DNA of 64,000 bases from positions 62,001-126,000 of the forward strand of contig NC_065553.1 in the NCBI RefSeq assembly GCF_022605725.1. The letters are read 5' to 3'. Of the stretch, positions 12,101 to 27,100 are shown in pieces (the first letter of the stretch is position 1; each line of letters begins with the position of its first letter). The position numbers and the translations under genes are program-made. The notes under the pieces were generated by a model. That model saw only the letters and a program-made list of their open reading frames with translations, was not told the DNA's origin and searched no databases. This DNA comes from Anthonomus grandis grandis (lineage: Eukaryota > Arthropoda > Insecta > Coleoptera > Curculionidae).

Positions 12101-15100
12101 AAGTAAACTGACTCCATATATATTAATAAATTTAAATAAGTTTCTGGTATTAAGACTTGTTTTAAGGAGTCGTCACATTCTTAGTAGTCAGCTCATGCTT
12201 TATATTTATTTGGTCTACTCTTTATGCCTTCATTCCTAGATATTTGTAGGATTCTTCTTCGTCTTTAGAATTAATTATCTGACCATTTTCTATCCGAAAG
12301 TTACCTGGTTGTAGTTTACCCTTACTAATGTTCACAGTTCAGTACTTATCCAGTCCAAAAGTCATTCCTTTGTCAGCAGAAAATTCTTCCACCATATTAA
12401 GCATCTGTTCTAGTTGATTTCGTGTTACCGCAAGAATTTTTAAGTCAGCTATTTAAAGTAGATGATTTACTCTTCTTAGTTCTCTGTTATTCTTTTTTGG
12501 ACCAAATTGGTACCTAGTTAAATTGAGTTAGCTAGAGAGCGGGTTTATAGCAAAGCAGAACCAAAGTGGACGTAAGGAATCTTCCTGAAATATACCCCTA
12601 CGAATAGGAATCATATTAATTCCAATGCAGTTTCCGTTACGCACCTGGAGTTTTATTGATGTTCGTCAAGATGCTTTTTCGGTAGTCAATGATAATTATA
12701 ATAATAATTATTCTTATTATAGATTTCATGACAAATGGCAATCGCACTGCCTTATTATTCACTTATCTCAGATATGTCAGATATCAGAAGGATGAAGCTT
12801 TGATGGAGATCTTTCTATGTTATCGGATTCTGTTCTATTATTATTATCATTAATAAGAATAAAACCAACTGCTTTTGTTATCTGCTGGACGTTTGAAGAT
12901 AATTAAGATGAAAATTTTGAAGTAAAATCCGAGGGAGCTCAAAAGTGAGAAAGAATGCATTTGAATCATTTTTCCCTTTTTTATCTCACTCAAATAACCT
13001 TGCGAACAATTGAATCAAAAAATGACCTGTCTGGAAAATTGGCTACAAGAGTTTTCTTTTACATTTTGAGTTTTTTTTTACATTTTTTTTTGTTTTAAAA
13101 AATTTCTTAAAGGAATTCGAATTTAACGACTTTTTTAGGAATACTATTCCAGCTTAACACCCTCTTTTGCAGTCAGGATTTATGTCTATGTGTATTTATT
13201 TATGGATTTTATTATTAAAAAATCATTATTCTTTTAGAAAGAAAAATGGCATTAAATATCTTTAATTGACCGGAAAAAGAATAGAAAATTATGTGGATTG
13301 AGAATATTGATGAACAAATATCTTCCCGACATTTCAGTAAAAAAATAACCAGGCTGGAAAATTTAATTTTTTTTAAGCTTTTGCAGACCGAAAAATGTTA
13401 CTGTACGTTAAAATAGTTTTTGATTAAGTGGAAATAAAGCAAAAAAAACTAGTGCGCTTGAGACTACACGGCTGAAGTAAAGTTTCTTTAGCTCCATTCA
13501 TATGCATATTTACGCACAATTTCCGTACGTAATTTCACATTAATTGATAGCAGCACTTTTATATTCACAGTCTTTATCACTTCCTGCCATAATTTATTTT
13601 TATTCACCTGAAACTTCACAAAATATGAACTTTAAATTAAATTTATAAAATTGCTTATGGACGAAATGAAATTATGAAATAATCAAGAAATCACCGTTCG
13701 CGCAACGCTAGCAAACTCGCAAACGAACTACTGACTGAAATATATGTATATATATTTCATGCACTGGCTATAAGAGGAAGAGAAAAAGAAAATATACGCG
13801 CGCAAGGCTCTACATCTTCTCTTGCTCCTACAGTAATATACGAACCGTAACTCTTTCTCTTTCTATCTCCACTAACTCATACCTCCTTTTCAACTATCGT
13901 TCGCCCCGGTTCGCAACACAGTTTTCTTAATGCATTCATCAGTTTAATCCCCAACTCAATAGTGCATTCAAAAATTATAAAATAAAAAATATTGTTATAG
14001 TTAGCAGATATATTTATTTAAAATAAAAGCCACAGAAAATTACCTACATCGAAAGAATCACAAGGTTTTTAAGATAGCCTTTAAAATTCAATTTAATATA
14101 ATTTTTCCGTAGTCTTCATGGCTTATCTTCTTTAACTTTCCAGTTTCATTATTTACGTGATCTTATTCACTCCAGATAACAAAAACAATTTCATTAAAAC
14201 TCTGAAAGATTTATGGATGTGAGACGAGATCTCATGAATGAAAAATTATTTTTCTCTCATTTTTTTGTCGCTGTAGCATTTTTGGGTTGTTTGTTTTTTG
14301 GTACTTTATCCTAGATTAATTTAAAAAAAGATTGCCAGGAAACACTGAAATGAAATATGCATAAAAATAACCTTGAAATATCTGGAAAAACTTAATAATT
14401 ACTAAAAAAAAAATAATTCAAATACTTTGCTTAAAATATTATAACTGTTAAAAAAAGTTAGTTTTTTGTAAACCCTGACTGGCAAATGTGTGAAGCCATA
14501 AACATAAAAAATTAAAAATTAAATACAATACAAATTTGTTTGCCATTTAGTTAGCTTGAGCAATATTTTCATTAAAATTCTGGATAATTTGTGAATGATT
14601 TTTGCTTATTTCCCTTACTCTTCAACTCTTGATCCTAAATTAATGGATCAATTAGTTATATATCAAAGCGACTCTATTATAATGTATATACACAAGCCTA
14701 TACATCAACAAATTATTACCTATAATCCAAAACAGTTTCATAACTAAACCCGTAGTTTCTATAATAACATTTTCACATAATTTGCAACACGATAATTTTG
14801 TTATACTGCCATATTCCACTTTAACGTTAATACCTCGTTTATAAACAAATTTTATTTTTTGTTATAGATTTATGAACAAATTCTCGTTCAGGATTTCGTA
14901 CTCGTCCCTATTTTTCGTCCCGATATTCATTATGGTTATTTGCTACGGAAATATCCTGATTGTTGTAAAGAAACAGCAGAATAAATGGAACAATTTATCT
15001 AGGGTCGGAAGTACCAGGACGAAAGGTAAGAAGTGATTTATACTGCTTTTATATTTGAATTAATTTTAATCTTCGAGTGTACCGAGAAGGAAAACTTTAA

Positions 15101-18100
15101 ATGGGTAAAACTTATTACAGTTACAGTTATATCTTAGAAACTTTTGAAATTTAACAGAAAGGATTTACATGTATACATTCGAATAGCTTAAGAACATCTT
15201 CTTTCATAATTAGAATATTATAATATATAGTTTGCAATGCATTTTTTGATGCTGTATCCTAATCATGGTTCTAAGAGGAAAAAAAGGTTAGAATAAGGAT
15301 TTGCCATTCAAGCAGATCTCTTCCTATATCTATACAAAAGCTTTCTGAAGAATCGTCTACCAATTTAAATATGGTCTTTTTAAAGGAACTCAAGATGTCT
15401 TTTGCTTGCACGCTAATGATCGGTGAAGTACTGATTTGATAATGCTCCGATAAAACAATCACCTCGAAGGATTCCCATAGCTAACCAAGGTGAAGAAAAA
15501 GAACGGATCGACCAGATTTTCTGTGGACTATTGATGATTGGATGAAATTACCAAAAAAAGACAGTAATCCTCTACCAACAATTCATCACACTCTGGGCAC
15601 GCTGTTCACAATGGTTTTCAAGTGCATCTCATGAGTGGATACTGGCAGGTAAAAATGCATCTAGAGACTGCATTCTTGACTGAAACAGGACTTTACAGCT
15701 ATGTCCTTTGAACTCAATAATACTCCAGCCGCCTTTGAAAGGCTTATGGAAACTGCGTTTCATAGAAACACTTGCGAAGCATCTTTAGTTTATCTGTATG
15801 GCGTTATAATAATACTGGGAAAGACGTTCAAAGATTATTTAAAGAATATACAAAAAATGCTCTTTATTTCAAAATGAAGTTTGATACCTCGGCCATATAA
15901 TATTAGAAAATATTATCAGAACTGATCCAGATAATATAGATGCAATCGAAAATTGTCCACGACCTACTGACAAACATCAGTTAAGAAGCTTTAGAAGCTT
16001 TCTGGCCCTGTCTGGTACATATCACAGAAGATAGATATAAATTTTGCTAACCTGGCAAAATCTCTTTACAAGCTCGCAAATGACAAAATAGTATTAAGTC
16101 GGTCAGCATACCTGTGAAGAAGCCTTTCAAGGGCTAAAAAAAGTACTGTGCACATCTCCAATTTTAAAGTATTCGATTCCTGGATTAACCTTTATTTTGG
16201 AAATAGATGCAAGTAATGTTGGAATTGGAGCCGTCCTTTCACACAAATATGAAGATGGCTTGCAAGTGATAGTGATAGCTTATTTTTGAAAAATGCTATT
16301 AAGACCAAAAAGAAAATGTATTACCAGACGAGTGCTAACTTGTCAGCAGTAAAAGCTATTGAACATTTTCATAAATATTTATATGGAACTGTAGCAACAA
16401 ATAGCAAGTTGCTTCAACGACTCCAAGAGAACATAGGAAAGGCAAATATAACCAAAACGCCGATGCTTTATCCAGAAGTCTTAGCATTGAAACATATCAA
16501 CATTATTTTAAAAAGTAGTATTGGATCTAGTCTTTGGTTTCTTTCAGGCACTTGATGCTTCTATACACTGACATATTTCTTTCATAAGGCTTTTCTTCCA
16601 GATACAAAAATCACATCTATTCTTCACAAAGAGACCAGCATACAAAATTGACGAAACAAAGAAAATGCACAGTCACGGTCTCCCAACATAATAACATATA
16701 ATAAATGGCCATACGTGTTTCGCTCTAGCTAGGGCATCATCAGGCATAAAATCAAAAATACAAGTCTTTAAGAACCATTTTACACTACGAGTAGCGAGAT
16801 ATATGCAATACGCAGTATGTACTACGCAGTTGAAGTCAGTTCACTATTTTCTTTATTTTTGTCAATCCTTCTTCCAGGTATTTGAATCTTTTAGTATTTT
16901 ATTAATTTTTTTTTCTAGAATAGATTTATAAAATAACATATATATAGTCAAAATCGCTCTTATCGTGCAAGTGTATCGAATTATCAACGACAAACTTTTG
17001 TAGTTACGTTTCATTTCAATTTGCGCAACAAGATAAAATGATAAAATGATAAATGTCAGTGGTTCTAAAACAATTACTTTCATAACAATACCTGTCTCGT
17101 TTCGATTGACTGATGACATTATTTGTCACAAGATAATTTAAATTTCAAATTATGGAACAGAAAAAGCCTTTTTGTGGATTTCTAAATCCTCAAGCCAAAA
17201 AAATGGTACTTAATGTTATTAATTACTTCGAGAACGAAAAAGAAAATAAAGGGTTGCCTAAGAACGTATAAAAAGAAGTAGCTAAAGCGCTTGGAATTAG
17301 TTTAAGAATGGTACAAAAGGTTGTATATGAAAACAAGAACAATCTTATTCCCAAGAAGGAAAAAAACTGTAAAAGTGAGAAGCCGAAGACTAGTGAAAGA
17401 GAAGATTTAAGTGAATGTGTAAAAATGGAAGTAAGGGATGGGATTTATGAACTATATAGGCTAAAAACGCTGCCATTTCTGACGGATGTTTTAAAGCAAC
17501 GCGGCACTTTGGAAATTTGACTTTCTGCTTTATCAAAATTAATTAAAAGCATAGGTTTTCGCTATAAAAAAGACTGCAATAGAAGATATTTGTGTGAACT
17601 ACCAAATATTGTGAACCAACGAATAGGATTTTTAAGACAATATACACAAAATGAAAAATCAAAGTTAAGGAAAGTGGTATTCTTAGATGAAACTTGGATA
17701 TTTTCAAACGGGAGTGAAATAAAATCTTGTCAAGATGAATCTGTGAAAAGCGTGAAAAGAAAAAAAGGATGTGGTCAGGGAAAACGAAAACGATATGAAG
17801 TCTAAAAGTATGGATTATCATGACAATATTGCGAAATGTTTGAAAAATGGTTAAAGGAACAGTTAATACCGAACTTGCAAGATCCTTCCTTAATAGTATT
17901 AGACAATGCGTCGTATCATTCAAGAATTTTGAATAAACAACCAAATGGAAGTTGGAGAAAAAGCGAAATTTATGAATGGTTAGTAAAGAAAATCAGAATC
18001 CCTTGCTATATATGCTAAAATCCGAACTTCTTTCAATTGCAAAATCGCTGAAAAGACCAAAAATATATGCTGTTGACGAAATAGTACGTGAATATGGCCA

Positions 18101-21100
18101 TGAAGTTTTAAGATTGCCACCATACCATTGTCAGTTTAATGCCATTGAGCTTATAGGGCGGGGTCAAATTCTCATTATGAGAAGCATGTGTGGGTGCTGG
18201 GCTTAGATCTGACCAGGTTGAAGCTGTTTGGAATGAGGCATTGAATCACATCACAAAGGAGTATTGGCGGAAATCAGTGGATCATACAGAAAACATTATT
18301 AGAACCTGGTGGAAGAGAGAAAAAGTACTCGATATCCAAGTTGAACCATTGATCATTGCTCTATTTGAAGAAGATTCGGAAAATGACGAAGAGTTTTCCG
18401 ACTCTGTTAGTGATAATGATAGTTATAATTAGTTTCCTTTTTAAGTCAAATTTATTACTTCATTTTTACACATTCACTTAAATCTTCAGTCTTCGGCTTC
18501 TTCCTTTTATACTTTGTTTCCTGCTTGGAAAAAAGATTGTTCTTGTTTTCATATACAACCTTTTGCACCATTCTTAAACTAATTCCAAGCACTTTAGCTA
18601 CTTCTTCTTGTACATTCTAAGTAATCCCTATTTTCTTTTTCATTATTAAAATAATTAGTTTTCTTTTTGCATTTCGTTTATTATTTAGATATGATAAAAA
18701 GTACAAAAAAAAGTATTTTTTTTCAGGTGTTTCGTTAACTATGACTAAACATCTTCAAGACTAGATACTGTTATTTTTTAATGTTGTTTACGTGAAAGAT
18801 TCTCGTTTTAATAGGAAATCCTTGGCATTTTCTTCATCGGCCCCTCTTTCAGGCACTTTTTAAGGTAGTTGAATTTTTTTTTCTTCCAGGCAGTTCATGT
18901 GCCTTTCCTATTTTCTCTTTTTATTCAATTTCCTTCCATTTCCATTTGGGAAAACATTCTTAACATTCTTAGGACGTTTTCCTTTTTAGAATCCTTATTA
19001 TTATCATATTTCCAGTTTCTCCCTTTAAACGTATTTTGATTTCTTCTTTTAGAAAAAAATTACTATTCCGATCAAAATCTATGAAACAAATTTGGAAATA
19101 ATGTACATGAAAATAAGTAATTCATATTTTTAAAATCTTTAATTTACCTCTAGCTTACATTTCTTACTTCTATACACCTTTAAGGTCTCTTCCTAACTCA
19201 TTTATTAACATAGAACGCTTATCACAAGACAATATAGCCTTTTAATTAGAAGTAAGCGACCCAGAACATCCGAATTGGTCCTACACAAACCCAGTTTACG
19301 GAAATTATTTGGCCAAAGTTCATGTAAGAAACTTTCCGAACTTTGGCAACACTATCTCTCCCCCTTCCTCCTCCCACTCTTAGTTTACTCATTTTCGGTC
19401 GAACTATTACAAGTTAAATGAAAATTTAAATGCCTTTTTAAAATACATTTTTCGATAAAGGATACGTTTCAGTGCGAGACGGAGCACCTGTGGCGCCACC
19501 TAAAAGTCATCATATTTCTTATTTACAGGTAAAACTAACGTAACAAAGGAACGAAAACAGTTGGAAGGAAATGTGAGGGCGATGTTTACCACCCTGTTGA
19601 TCCTTGGGTCGTGTTTCATCGGATGGACCCCAGCCCTCCTGTTCTACAATTTGACCTGCTTGGAGGGGTGCTACATCGAGGGTAAAGACTTGGACGAGCT
19701 GAACTGTAACCACACCCATTTAATAATGGTCTTAAGATTGATCGATAACGTGTTGATTATTTTAAAGATGCTCGCCAACCCGATCATTTATAGTATACGG
19801 ATGAGGGAGATTAAGGTAAGAAGGAATTGTTGTGGTTTAGATACTAATCCTACAAAATACTTTTCACTTTTGGAAAATCATGTCTCAATTCCTGGCAAAT
19901 CTAGAAGGAGTTCTTATAGCCAATATCCCATAAGAAACTTTTTCATCTTGGATTTTTTTTTGGGACCTTAGATAAATGCCTATGATTATTTCTCTTTTAG
20001 ATCCTAATATTTTCCAGTTTTTTTTTTATTGCAATACCTTAAGTGGTTTTGGGGAAAATGGAGTTTAAGAAGGAGAATTACTTTACTAGAGTCAAATGAC
20101 TGTTGATGTATGAAAGTCCAGATTATTGAAAAAGTTTTAGCTGGATTGTATGTAGTCTTTAACAAAGTTTGTTGAAGATTCTTCTCTGTAGACTCCACAG
20201 TTGGGTCTATTAAAATATCTTAAGTACTTTTGGAGAAAATTAAGTGGAAGAGTTACCAGTAAAATCAAATAGCATTTGGTGGATCACCTGAACAAAAAAC
20301 GCTAAAATATTGGAAAAATTCTAGATAGATTATCTGATATTCTAAATAAAGTTTGTGGAAAAACATTTTATTTATCTATTGAAAATGATATTACAAAGAT
20401 ATGGTTTTGAATATAATTGAGCTTAAGTGGGACATTTACTTGTAAAGTCTGTCAAAAATCTGTTAGGCAATCAACTGGATTGTAAAATTTTTTTCCTCTG
20501 AAAAATCACACTAGAAAATTTGGAAATGCTCCTTAGCACTATATCAAGATTAATGTCTGGATATCTAGCTTAGAGTAATTTATCAGTTCTGTAGAAAAAA
20601 TTACTCTAAGCATTCTTGTTGATCTCAAACAAATCTATAATTTGTATAGTAAGCTTTATTACTGTAAAGTTGGTATTGACCGAGATATTAAGGATAAAGC
20701 ATGTGTAACTAGTTCCATACTTAAGTTGCATAAAGTCGAACTTCCAGAAGCTCAGATAAACCATTATTAAGACAGAAAAAATTATTCTAACCATTCTTAT
20801 AGATTCATTAAATCTATAACAATTATATTAATCAAAATTTCTCTTTTTATACAGTCCACAGTTTTATCTCATTTATTAGTCAACTATTCACCATTTTTTG
20901 GTTTTCTAGTTATAATTGTATTGTATAAATGTATATAATTAATAATTGACTAATAAATGAGATAAAACTGTGGACTGTATAAAAAGAGAAATTTTGCAAT
21001 TATTCACCATTGAGCGGCGAAACAAAGGGGCCTTAACGACTTACCCATGAGGATCTAGTTGCTGGATCTTCGTGCACTATAGTTCTCATGAATTTGAGGC

Positions 21101-24100
21101 GCCTCTGTTTGCACTAATTTTGAGTTTGTAGAATAAAGGTTTTTGCGGTACCCGAAAAGATGGTGGTACTTTCAACGAACAAAACGAGAGAGATTCTTTG
21201 CGCATAGCGCATGTTGCATAGGCCATCTTTTTTTACTAACGCGCAAAGATACTGGGTGCAATGATATATTAAATTTACTTTATTCATTCCTTGCAATCAT
21301 CAATTATAGATTAATTTTACTGATATCAATCCCAACAAAAATAATTCTCTATACTATAAAGTATTACTATAACCGCCCACTAAAATGCAAAGTATTTTAC
21401 TATGCAAAAAAAAGAAAAAATTGATTCAAAAAGAAAGAAAACTAATGACTATTAAAAATATTTTTAACACTAAGAGAACTACTGGTTTGGTAAGGGGCAC
21501 AATTTTACCAATGGTCGCTTATATACTCCATTGGCTCTATGCACCGTAGCCACTCTATTTACACCATCTGCACCAGGATGGAGTGTAATAATGCGCCCAA
21601 TAAGCCATTTTAGAGGAGGAAAAAGTTCATTTTTAATTACCACTAACATCCCCTCTTTAGCTTGAAAATTAGTTTCCTTATACCACTTTTGCCTTTGTTG
21701 CAAGGAATGTAGGTACTCGGTATGCCACCGATTCCAAAAGTCTTGGTGCATTCTTTGCAACAATTGCCATCTGTCGGGTCTAGAAACTTTTAAATTGGTG
21801 ACATCTGGCTCCGGAATAGAAGATAATGGAGACAGCGTTAAGAAATGCCCGGGAGTCAATACGGTTAAGTCATTTAGATCTGAACTAATAGAACACAACG
21901 GACGGGAATTTAAAACCGATTCTATCTGAACAAAATTGGTATAGAATTCTTCATATATTAATATTTGCTCTCCAACAATTCTAATAAAATGTCTCTTTAC
22001 TGACTTGACTCCTGTTTCCCACAATCCTCGAAAATGAGGAAATGAAGGAGGGTTAAAAGTCCATTTAATGTGCTCCTGTTGAGCAGCTAATTCAAAATAA
22101 AATAATATTTGTTTGTGAGCACCAACGAAATTTGTACCACAATCACTAAATAATTGTGTGACTTGACCTCGTCTTGCCACAAAACGTTTTAAAGCTGCCA
22201 AAAAAGCATCACTGCTAAGATCAGAAACAGGTTCTAAATGAATAGCTTTAGTAGTAAAACATACAAAAATACAAAAATAAGCCTTTAGGACTTTGGCACC
22301 TCGGGTCTTAACCTGGTTGAAATGCCTTAACCTGGTTGATCCTATAATAAGGAAGATTACCCATAATTGGCTGAATAGCCTTTGGATTTGCCCGAAAATA
22401 ACGATAACATTTTGACAAATTTTGACGCATAGCATTTTTCGAAGAAATTATCCAAAATTGTTGAACTAACAAACATTGCATAGTTTGCAGCCCAGGGTGT
22501 AAGTATTTTATGTGAAACTTTTCAATTACTAAGTCAGTTAAACGATGCTTACTGGGTAACAAAATTGGATGTTTTTGTTCGAAAGTAATCTTAGAATAGA
22601 TTAGGCGACCGCCCACTCTGAGCAATCCAGTTGCATCAATAAAAAGTGTAAGTTTTTTACAAGGTTTTGAAACTAAACGTGACCTTTTAAGGTTTTCTAT
22701 TTCCTCGTTAAAACAAAAAGTTTGCACATAAGAATCATAAATGCATTCTCAAATTCAGTAATGGAAATTTTGACATCTGTGTAACTTAAATTTTTATTTT
22801 TTATTTTTAATACAAATCTAAGACAATAACTCGAATACTCGAATTATTTTATCAAGTTTTGAAAATCGAGTTAATAAATTATGAATAATATCTAATTCTT
22901 TTGCTATTAACAATGAAATTTTTCTTTCTTCTGACAAAATTATTTCATTTTCAGTAGCTTTAAGATTATCTAATTGATGAGGAGACCAATGCTAAGGTGA
23001 TTTTTTAACCCAGATGGTCCATTCCACCATAGCGAAAAATTTATTAATTCGCTGCGAAGGTAGTTTTATCTAAATTATAAATTCTTGTACCGCTGTAAAA
23101 ATTTCCATGGTTCTGAAACACTTTTTCCAAATTTTTGAAAAAAAGTCCAACATTGTGTTTATTGAATGATATCGCTCTGGAGAGGCTACATCCTTCCGGC
23201 TGGCGAAGACTTAATTCTGCATGTCTGGACATAAATCCAAGGAACCATTCACGTCCAGCTTCCTTGTTTGTTTGAAAAATTTCCGGAATTTTACAATTAT
23301 TAATAGTTGCCATTTCATAAGCCAGTTTTCTGATATTAATGACCGTTTGTCCGTAACACATTTTTGAGCAAGTTAATACGTAATCGGCTAGGGCTTTTCC
23401 TTGATTTTCAGAAAAAACTTTTCTACAAGCATAATTTGGAGCCATTTTAATCTCTTTGGTGGGATTCTGTTTTTGCCTACTGGGATATTATTTTCTCACC
23501 GTGCCTAACAGAGGCGCCTAATGTTTTACTGGAAAAATATCTTCCGAAAGTATTACGGTACATTATAGTGTATGTCCTGCCATCTGTACGTCAGTGAACA
23601 AAGTTTCCTATTGACAGACGATCATTTGGTGGGAAATTATTATCCCAGTGGTTCCCCATATAGCACAAATAGCATAAAATACTTGTTGCATATGTTTTGA
23701 ATCCTTTTGTTGATTTTTTTTTGTGAAAAAGAAGGTCAAATATTATTAAAAAAATGTAAGTATAGTATTATAGGTACTTATTAGCCTTAAATTATAGTGA
23801 ATTCGTGTTAAATGGTTTTTAAATTTAGTCATACTGAAGATAAAAATTTAAAAAAAAGTTATGGTTTGAAGTTATGGAAAATATGTTTAATTTTTTTTTC
23901 TTGTTGATCTTTGTTAAAAAGAAATAATAACTGTTTCTCATACTTACCAATATCTAATCTATGAAGAAAAAATATTATTATTAGTGCCTGACAATTGGCC
24001 AAGCCAAAAATACGTATAATACGTTGAATTTTGTCTTTTTAGCAATCGTTATTTGGTGATTTGTGTCCCATACATGATGTGGCAGCCCAAATACTTGTCC

Positions 24101-27100
24101 GATAAACAGTAAGAAGAGCTTCTTTATCAAGAAGATATCACCGAAACGATGGCTGTTGACTCAGAATGTGAGGGTGATTCAGATGCAGAAGACAATATGC
24201 CATTGTCAGTGACCAAAAACTTTAAAGTATCCTTTAGGAACTCTAAATTAGAATCAGACCAGCAACTTCCTAATGATTCTAAGCAGAGCATCTCAGATTT
24301 TACTGTGCCTTCTTCGGAAATACTGGATATGCCATCTACATCTTCGGAAAATTCCAGTTTTTCACGACAAAACGTCTCCAAGGAAAGAAAATATTTACTG
24401 AAGATAATTTTTCATTCGGATGACTCCGTTGCAGACCCAGATTACGAGCTGACAGACCCATCCACGTACAAAAAACTTTTTACAGAAATTTTGGAGTCTG
24501 AGAGCAGCGTATCAGAAGAAGAAGTTACAAAAGATATTGAGCAAGAAATCAGACAAAGTTTTAAAACCAAGGACAAACCTGTAAAGAAATTTGAATGGAC
24601 CAAAAATATGGAAATTCCAGAGATGTATAGTAAAGTTCAGTTTACCGAAAATGTAGGACTAAACGGCGATGACATTGACAGTCCACTTTCAATTTTTTTT
24701 AAATTTCTTCCTGATACCTTTCTCACAAAAATAGTAGATGAAAGTAATCGAAAGTAATGACGAGTTTACAAATTACACTAACGGTGTTGAAAGCTTTTCT
24801 AGGAATTTTGGTATTTATGGGAATACACCCCCTACCGAATATAAAATTATACTGGTCAGAAGATGAAAACTTTCATGTAGATCGAATCGCAAGAGTTATT
24901 TTGAGACACCTACATCTTACTGACAATACAAAAATGCCTGCCAAAGGAACAGATCAGTTTGATAAACTCTACAAACTACGTCCTATGATTGACCATCTTA
25001 AAACTACGTTTCCGAAATGCTATAATCCTTCACGCAATATTTCAATCGATGAGTCTCTGATAGGGTATAAAGGAAGGTCTAGTATGAAACAGTATATGCC
25101 TATGAAGCCCATCAAAAGGGGCTTTAACGTTTGGGCTTGTTGCTGCTCTGAAAGTGGGTATCTATTAAATTTTGATATCTACACCAGAAAAAATGAAGAT
25201 GGTACAGTAGCACAAAGCCTGGGAGAAAAGGTGGTGTTGCGGCTATCGGAACCTTATGCTGGAAAATATTACTGTTTGTATTTTGACAACTATTTTTGTA
25301 GTATTACTCTTCTTGATAACTTGATGTTCTATTTTGATCAATACATGTCATTTTATAATATGAATCATAAATCTAGACGATGGTGGATCAAAATATTTTT
25401 ATACTTACTAGAAGCATGTACTGTGAATTCTTACATACTTTATAGGTCAGCAAAAATGAAGAAGAAACCCATAAGTCACTTGAAATTTAGATCCTTGCTT
25501 GTAAACCAACTCATAAACAATTTTTGCAGCAAAAAAAGACCAGGATTTTACCCCGCAAAAGGAAGCGCAAAAAAAAGAAACAACCCTGATGGTACGAAGA
25601 CCGTACAAAATACTGTCAGACAAATGTAGGCGATCATTGCTTTCAACGATCAAAACTTACAGAAGATGCGCCCGCTGTAGTACAAAAGCCAAGAAGAAAC
25701 GGAGCAATATAATTTGCTCAACTTGTAATGTCGGATTATGTAAAAATTGTTTTACCCCTTTTCATAGGTCTTAGATTTTGAGTTCGGTTTCTTATTTGAA
25801 ATCCATAAGTTTTTTTAACATTTTTCAAATATATAGCAATGAAAGTTTATTTTTCCAGTAAATTCATAGAGATAGTCATTCGACTAAAATTTTTTTGGGA
25901 TAATAATTTCCCACCTCAAAAAAAATAATATGAAAATAAAAAAATATAAAAGAAATAAAATCTTGTCATTAGATGACCTTTCATCACAAATCATTAAGAA
26001 ATTTTCAATTAATAAGTTTCTCAGATTTCTGCAACTTAAAGGGTTAAATTTTTACAAAAGCAATTACTTTTTCAACAACACTCCAAACAAGCGTTGTGTT
26101 CCACAATCAAACACTTTCTGATTGTGGAACAAACATGCTGTCTGAAGGTGCAACACAACCTACAATACAAAATTAAATTTAACTGTGACCTTCATACATG
26201 TCGATAAAATAGCCCAAAATCTGATGTAAATATTGTTTTTGTAATACTAGTTTCAGAAGAAAAATTAGAGCATATAATATCATATCAACGATAGAAAAAA
26301 CTTACCTTGAAAAACAATTTTTTATTAAAAAATGCACAAGACCAAGAGAACAGCGTTCAAACTTTGTTTACCACATCGGCGTGTATAACCGCACTATCCG
26401 AACTTGCGGCGGGAATTTCAAAATTGCATACTTTGTCTGATTGTGGAACATTCCCCCCTATGCTTGCTGGGAGAAGGAAAATTGAACTCTTTAAATGGAA
26501 TGCTTCATTTCAAATAATCTTTCATCTTTTAAGTACTTTAACCAGAAATATGGTCATCATTTGAACATTATTGATTCATTCAGTTGTTTTTAGATGGTGT
26601 AAAATGAAGCCAGAGATCTGCGATGTACATATTTTGAAACTACTGATACAAGAAACTATTTGTTATTTTAACATTTTTATTTCATTGTCACATATGAATT
26701 ATTTTCTTCATTTATTAATTCAGTTATTTCAACTAGGTTGAAGCCAGTTTTGTTCTATGATAAGTCTGATGTTATTATTACCGCAGTTGGTCATATTAAA
26801 ATATCGTAAGTAATTTTAAAGAAAATTGAGATATTAAGTGGGAAAGTTACCAGTAAAGTCAAATGGCTCTCGATAGATCTTCTGTGCAAATGTCTAGATT
26901 ATTGTAAAAGTTCTGGACGGATTGGTTTATATTTGAAATAAAGTTTGTAGAAGAACATTTTCTTTATCGATTGCAAATGATTTTACAACATTATCTTAAA
27001 TGGTTTTGAATATAATTAACCTTAAATCGATTAACTGAAAATTTTTCCCCCATGGAAAATCATACCAGAAAGTCTGGAAATTATGCAGTTTTATGTAAGA

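Noticed and set aside
17543..17944. 133-residue open frame on the minus strand
   Set aside because: Antisense shadow of the DDE transposase pseudogene at 17152-18432, whose plus-strand motifs explain this DNA.
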